Positions 61,328 to 64,000 of a stretch of 64,000 nucleotides of DNA are shown here, piece after piece. The stretch's first letter is position 1. Each line of letters starts with the position of its first letter. Both the position numbers and the translations under genes were made by a program. The notes below the pieces were generated by a model. It did not search any database. It was not told the origin of the DNA and was given only the letters and a program-made list of their open reading frames with translations. The DNA comes from Parabacteroides sp. FAFU027. Its GTDB lineage: Bacteria; Bacteroidota; Bacteroidia; Bacteroidales; UBA7332. The stretch spans positions 372,001-436,000 of the forward strand of contig NZ_JAKZKV010000002.1 of NCBI RefSeq assembly GCF_022808675.1, given 5' to 3'.

Positions 61328-62836
61328 TTAATCAATTGTAACGGGTTCAGTCTCCAGTACGGGTTCTGATATCTCTTTATTTTCGCTACTTCTGCGAGCT
61401 TTCAGCTCTGCTTCAATCTTCACTTCCATTTTTTTGTCAATCACATAGAAAAAGAGTAACCCTGCTCCAATCAGGAATGGAATGGAAGGAAAAACACTGA
61501 CAAGCATTTTGGCTCCCTGGGCAACCGACTCCGGTTGTATAATCTCTGCACCGGTTGCAGCCTGTTTGGGAATGTAACCATACAGGCTTAAAATCCACGC
61601 CACTAACGCTCCACCAATGGAGAGTCCGGCTTTCAACCCCACCATCATAGCTGAAAAGATGATCGCAGTCGCACGGCGATTAGTCCGCCACTCTGAGTAG
61701 TCCGCCACATCGGCAATCATAGCCCAGAGAATCGGAATAGTAACCCCATAGGTAAGCCCATGGAGCATTTGAGATGCGAACATCAGAAAAACGCTCTTCG
61801 GAGAGAAAAAGATAAAGTCAAATACGAAGAATGTGGCTACCAGTAAGCCGGTTATATAAACATCGCGTTTGCCATATTTATCTGCAAATCTTTTGGAGAA
61901 AGAGATACCAATCATCATGCAAATGATTCCTCCGCCATTGAACAATCCGAATCCTGCTGAAACAGGATCAGTGCCAAAAAAGTTAAGTCCGACACCAGAC
62001 AGAACTGCAACGACCGGACTGATAAAATCGGTCAGAGCCGCTTTATCCACATAGTTATTGAAATAATAGACGTAAGCCCCGCCTTTCATGGCCAGCGTGA
62101 TAAACACCAGAATAGTCAGCGTTAGCATAATCAGCCACGGACGGTTACGCGAAAGGTCTGTCAAATCGTCTTTCAGGGATGACTTCTGCTCCGGACTCGG
62201 CACTATTCGTTCGCGGGTAGAGAAGAAAGTGATCAACAACATGATCGAACCAATGATGGCCAACCATGACATCACGACCTCAATACCAACGGCTTTGTCG
62301 CCCTTACCTGCAAACTGGATAATAGGCAACATGAATACCTGTACGAAAAACTGTGCAAACATAACTGCCACAAAACGGTATGCCGAGATGCTGTTGCGTT
62401 GCCCCATATCTCCGGTCAATACCCCACTCAGTGCAGAGTATGGTAGGTTGCTCGATGCGTATAACAACAACAGGAAGGTATAAGTAACGGCCGCATAGAT
62501 CAATTTACCTTTATAGGAAAAATGCGGTGTGGAAAATGCAAGAAATGCAACCACTCCTAAAGGGACAGCCGTGTAGAGTATCCAGGGTCTGAATTTCCCC
62601 CATTTTGAATTGGTTCGGTCGGCCAACACGCCGATAACCGGATTAAATGCAAAGGCAGCCACCAATCCCACTGAGAGCATGACTATCGAGGCATCGGTGT
62701 TCTTTAACCCATAAATATCGGTATAAAAATAAGCTAAATAGGTGATCAGAGTCTGGAAAACAAGGTTGGCCGCCAAATCGCCAAGACTGTAACCTACCTT
62801 CTCAAAAACTGAGACTTTTTGTGTTGACAAATCCAT
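61328..62836 (-). CDS. GPH-family sugar:cation symporter
   Basis: 502 residues with about 12 membrane segments, typical of glycoside-pentoside-hexuronide symporters (MelB/XynP type): SVFEKVGYSLGDLAANLVF near the start, ADRTNSKWGKFRPWI (the 'DrT.srwGrfRP' loop), NLPYSALSGVLTGDMGQRNS, and WAMIADVADYSEWRTNRRA. Start at 62836 (MDLSTQKVS), not 25 codons upstream, which would add residues unlike the family. Likely imports xylo-oligosaccharides or glucuronoxylan fragments. First of the hydrolase genes after SusD. Confidence 0.93.
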   Translation of the reverse strand: MDLSTQKVSVFEKVGYSLGDLAANLVFQTLITYLAYFYTDIYGLKNTDASIVMLSVGLVAAFAFNPVIGVLADRTNSKWGKFRPWILYTAVPLGVVAFLAFSTPHFSYKGKLIYAAVTYTFLLLLYASSNLPYSALSGVLTGDMGQRNSISAYRFVAVMFAQFFVQVFMLPIIQFAGKGDKAVGIEVVMSWLAIIGSIMLLITFFSTRERIVPSPEQKSSLKDDLTDLSRNRPWLIMLTLTILVFITLAMKGGAYVYYFNNYVDKAALTDFISPVVAVLSGVGLNFFGTDPVSAGFGLFNGGGIICMMIGISFSKRFADKYGKRDVYITGLLVATFFVFDFIFFSPKSVFLMFASQMLHGLTYGVTIPILWAMIADVADYSEWRTNRRATAIIFSAMMVGLKAGLSIGGALVAWILSLYGYIPKQAATGAEIIQPESVAQGAKMLVSVFPSIPFLIGAGLLFFYVIDKKMEVKIEAELKARRSSENKEISEPVLETEPVTID

Positions 62837-63055
62837 ATAATCGGGTGTTAGTAGAATTTTACTTTTTGTTCTGGAAAACAAACTGTTTATCCTTGAAATA
62901 CGGCATGACATTGGCCATGCAACAATGAAAGGTCATTGTTTGTAGATAATGTGTGTCGTGAAAAAATTAAGTTCAGAAATGATGTAAGAAATATTTTATC
63001 CCTATTGAATCCTGAGATTGTGGCATTTTGCCAATTTGAAAAAAGATAGAATTAT

Positions 63056-63092
63056 AACCCTGACAGGCGATTGGGCCTGTCAGGGTTTTTAA
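63056..63092. terminator. Terminator of the susD gene
   Basis: AACCCTGACAGGC pairs with GCCTGTCAGGGTT, with T-run; same palindrome type as 54463. Its position right after the susD stop indicates the end of that transcript. Confidence 0.7.
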
Positions 63093-63097
63093 TTTAG

Positions 63098-64000
63098 TTA
63101 TTTAGTTACAACGTAAGCAGGGTTCTGATAAGCTGCCTTTTCTTCATCCGACATCTCCATTCCATCAAGCTGACCTTGTGGAATAGGACGCAGATAGTAT
63201 TTTGAATCAATAGTACGGGTGACTGTGATCGGGGTGTGATCACCATACTTATCACCGCATATCTGATAAGTTCCTGCATATTCGGCCCACTTCTGTGTAC
63301 GCACAAGGTCAAACCAGCGGTATCCTTCGCCGAAATATTCACGGGAACGTTCCGCAAGAATATAATCAACGGTAATTGTGGCAGGTGTAGCCGCAGTCAA
63401 AGCAGCACTATTATCTTCTACTTTAGCCACATTTCCATTATTGTTCCAACGCCATTTTCCGGCACGGGCTCTGATCACATTGATCAACTCCCGGGCACTT
63501 TGACCTGAGTTTGTGGTTGCACCCTTTACAGCAGCCTCAGCAGCGATAAAATAGAGCTCTGAGAATTTGGCAATGTTGAACGGACGGGTACTTGCTGCAT
63601 TCGGTTGACCTAAACCTGTTTTGTTATCGGTACGATAAACTCCAAGTTTCCATAATCCTGGATACACAATACGGCTAATGCCATTCGGAGATATTACATA
63701 ATCAGCTCTTCCCGGCAGGACTCCGGCACCAATATTACTTTTATAAGTTGCATTTGAATAATCAATCGCAGTAGAAGGTTCATTATCCAGGAATGTCAGG
63801 ATTGCATCACCATTACTTACCGGCAGATTATTTGCGTTATACAAACTCGCAGTTGTGTTTCCTGCTTTACCCCAGTTTCCACGATAAACAGTTGTGAATG
63901 TACCATCGTAGCGAGAGTCATTGGTTTTATCCGCAAATGTATTCTTGATAACTCCGATAGTAGGACACATACGGGTCCATGGACGTCCCAGGTGTTGCTC
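63098..64000 (-). CDS. SusD/RagB-family starch/glycan-binding lipoprotein, 5' end beyond window
   Basis: Outer-membrane glycan-binding partner of a SusC-type TonB transporter. The frame is open to the right edge (EQHLGRPWTRMCPTIGVI continues upstream), so only the C-terminal ~300 residues are here. Features: NDSRYDGTFTTVYR, GLWKLGVYRTDN, PFNIAKFSELYFIAAEAAVKG (typical SusD 'r.aEvyLmyAEa' helix), ELINVIRARAG and ILAERSREYFGEGYRWFDLVR ('ERr.El.gEg.RwfDL.R'), all diagnostic. SusC is expected just beyond the edge. Linked to the glucuronoxylan genes. Confidence 0.93.
   Translation of the reverse strand, partial: EQHLGRPWTRMCPTIGVIKNTFADKTNDSRYDGTFTTVYRGNWGKAGNTTASLYNANNLPVSNGDAILTFLDNEPSTAIDYSNATYKSNIGAGVLPGRADYVISPNGISRIVYPGLWKLGVYRTDNKTGLGQPNAASTRPFNIAKFSELYFIAAEAAVKGATTNSGQSARELINVIRARAGKWRWNNNGNVAKVEDNSAALTAATPATITVDYILAERSREYFGEGYRWFDLVRTQKWAEYAGTYQICGDKYGDHTPITVTRTIDSKYYLRPIPQGQLDGMEMSDEEKAAYQNPAYVVTK

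Noticed and set aside
1-64000. Prophage, integrase, conjugation or intact IS genes
   Set aside because: Looked for on both strands; no integrase, transposase, relaxase or phage structural gene was recognised.

Overview
The window looks like a chromosomal segment from a member of the Bacteroidales that carries a type IX secretion system. The evidence is the Bacteroidota promoter consensus (TAnnTTTG, often with TTTG/TTG about 19-20 bases upstream), four proteins with type IX (T9SS) C-terminal sorting tails, Bacteroidales-typical families (DUF4924, DUF4954, HU-like proteins with a Bvu_2165/DUF4469-type tail), and a SusD-linked xylan cluster. A xylan-degrading relative of Paludibacter or Dysgonomonas would fit, but the genus cannot be fixed from the sequence alone.

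Layout. 1-33.2 kb is mostly core: the end of a DUF898 membrane protein, rimP-nusA-infB, two outer-membrane barrel genes, pabB-pabC, two tandem tRNA-Phe genes, an M6 protease exported by T9SS, prfC, rfbD, a Mur-ligase-like gene coupled to DUF4924, an MBL hydrolase, a tiny protein that is little more than a T9SS tail, hsp20, yaaA, an M16 peptidase, a lipoprotein, a glycine-rich RNA-binding protein, hflX, and a five-gene run DUF4954-sppA-lpxK-PNP-thiL.

33.2-42.3 kb is the most interesting accessory block. A histidine kinase and response regulator lie divergent from a 42-codon double-glycine leader peptide, an HU-like DNA-binding protein, a T9SS-tailed secreted protein, an HlyD-type adaptor and a C39-peptidase ABC exporter. 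Together they look like a complete peptide maturation/export locus with its own two-component system.

42.4-52.4 kb holds manC, tRNA-Leu(CAA), a degraded AraC-like fragment, a modular T9SS glycoside-hydrolase-like protein, and a low-GC run of small secreted or membrane proteins of unknown function. This run is interspersed with palindromic repeats and ends in a 24-unit, 21-bp tandem repeat.

52.5-64 kb, all on the minus strand, is a glucuronoxylan utilisation locus: SusD (cut by the window edge), a GPH-type sugar symporter, GH10 xylanase, GH43, GH67 alpha-glucuronidase, mannonate dehydratase, an SDR probably acting as fructuronate reductase, and a sialate-O-acetylesterase-family esterase. These steps would take acetylated glucuronoxylan down to xylose and to D-mannonate/2-keto-3-deoxygluconate.
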